Made by a program: the position numbers and the translations under genes. DNA of 64,000 nucleotides from Ensifer sp. LCM 4579 (lineage in GTDB: Bacteria > Pseudomonadota > Alphaproteobacteria > Rhizobiales > Rhizobiaceae): positions 236,940 to 300,939 of the forward strand of contig NZ_MDDV01000035.1 of NCBI RefSeq assembly GCF_001854885.1. The letters run 5' to 3'. Below, piece after piece: positions 63,639 through 64,000 of the stretch. Below the pieces are notes generated by a model. The model searched no databases. It had not been told where the DNA came from and saw only the letters and a list, made by a program, of their open reading frames with translations. Every line of letters begins with the position of its first letter. The first letter of the stretch is position 1.

Positions 63639-64000
63639 GCCTGGAGGTCGAGGCGCGCCATCGGATCGGCAATTTCAGGATCGACGCCGCTTTTCGTTCG
63701 AACGGCGGCGTCACGGCCCTGTTCGGGCGCTCCGGATCCGGCAAGACCACGCTCGTCAACATCATTGCCGGGCTCCTGCGCCCCGATGGCGGCCGCATCA
63801 TCCTTGATGGCGACGTGATCGCCGACAGTGCGCGCAATATCTTCACGCCTGTCCACCGGCGCCGCTTTGGCTACGTGTTCCAGGAGGCGCGCCTGTTTCC
63901 GCACCTGACCGTCCGCAGCAATCTCGTCTATGGCCGCTGGCTCGCCGGCGCAGGCAAGTCCGCGTCCGAATTCACCAAAGTCGTCGAGATGCTCGGCGTC
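63635..64000 (+). CDS. modC: Molybdate ABC transporter ATP-binding protein (partial)
   Basis: The first 122 residues of ModC, cut by the window end. Walker A is GRSGSGKTT (31-39) and the Q-loop is [14 protein letters not shown]. The signature motif, Walker B and the C-terminal MOP domain are outside the window. It powers ModB. The start ATG overlaps the modB stop (ATGA). Confidence 0.93.
   Translation, partial: MSLEVEARHRIGNFRIDAAFRSNGGVTALFGRSGSGKTTLVNIIAGLLRPDGGRIILDGDVIADSARNIFTPVHRRRFGYVFQEARLFPHLTVRSNLVYGRWLAGAGKSASEFTKVVEMLGV

Noticed and set aside
1-64000. CRISPR arrays, tRNA or rRNA genes, insertion sequences, attachment sites
   Set aside because: No regularly spaced repeats, cloverleaf-like tRNA sequences, transposase genes or terminal inverted repeats with target duplications were recognised; the repeats present are short intergenic palindromes.

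Overview
This GC-rich window looks like a chromosomal stretch of a Sinorhizobium/Ensifer-type alphaproteobacterium (Rhizobiales). The reasons are the aerobic cobalamin cluster in the order cobF-G-H-I-J-K-L-M, the flavonoid-type emrAB/emrR efflux locus, a fused MrpAB (Pha-type) cation antiporter, an ornithine/lysine decarboxylase behind a long structured leader, a class II xylose isomerase operon, and a set of mosaic palindromic intergenic repeats typical of Rhizobiaceae. The species call is inference. No rRNA, tRNA, CRISPR array, prophage or insertion sequence was seen.

Layout. 0-4 kb: start of pntA, cytochrome aa3 subunit IV, a FeeM/autoinducer-synthase-like acyltransferase preceded by three perfect CtrA-type boxes, and a membrane PAS-GGDEF-EAL protein. 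4.6-13.9 kb: class I amidotransferase, 2-hydroxyacid dehydrogenase with a LacI regulator, MarR regulator divergent from a creatininase-family hydrolase, a COG0523 metallochaperone with a WD40 partner, LysE exporter, GNAT enzyme, and odc2 with a speF-like leader. 14.5-22.7 kb: LysR regulator, DUF1007-NicO metal exporter pair, small membrane and DUF533 proteins, eda, a CYTH-CHAD pair and trhO. 22.9-31 kb, all on the minus strand: a sugar catabolism region (GH1 glucosidase, Gfo/Idh/MocA dehydrogenase, sugar epimerase, xylA, xylB, LacI regulator) with three candidate operators. 31.2-36.8 kb: emrB-emrA divergent from emrR, AraC regulator, TerC. 37.2-40.2 kb: gltX-lysS. 40.4-47.6 kb: unknown exported protein, nucleoside hydrolase, DNA ligase with its exonuclease, and a CHASE-PAS-GGDEF-EAL protein. 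47.9-53.9 kb: seven-subunit (six-gene) Mrp/Pha Na+ or K+/H+ antiporter operon. 53.9-61.1 kb: cob cluster, with cobK on the opposite strand between cobJ and cobL. 61.2-64 kb: ung, then modABC behind a ModE-type operator, with modC cut by the window end.

The most unusual signals are the CtrA box cluster in front of the acyltransferase gene, the leader of cobG (FNR/FixK-like box followed by mutually exclusive hairpins), the antisense placement of cobK, and the mosaic repeats, which combine hairpin modules in different ways. Most genes are ordinary core metabolism, and I do not see a clear new multi-gene defence or mobile system.
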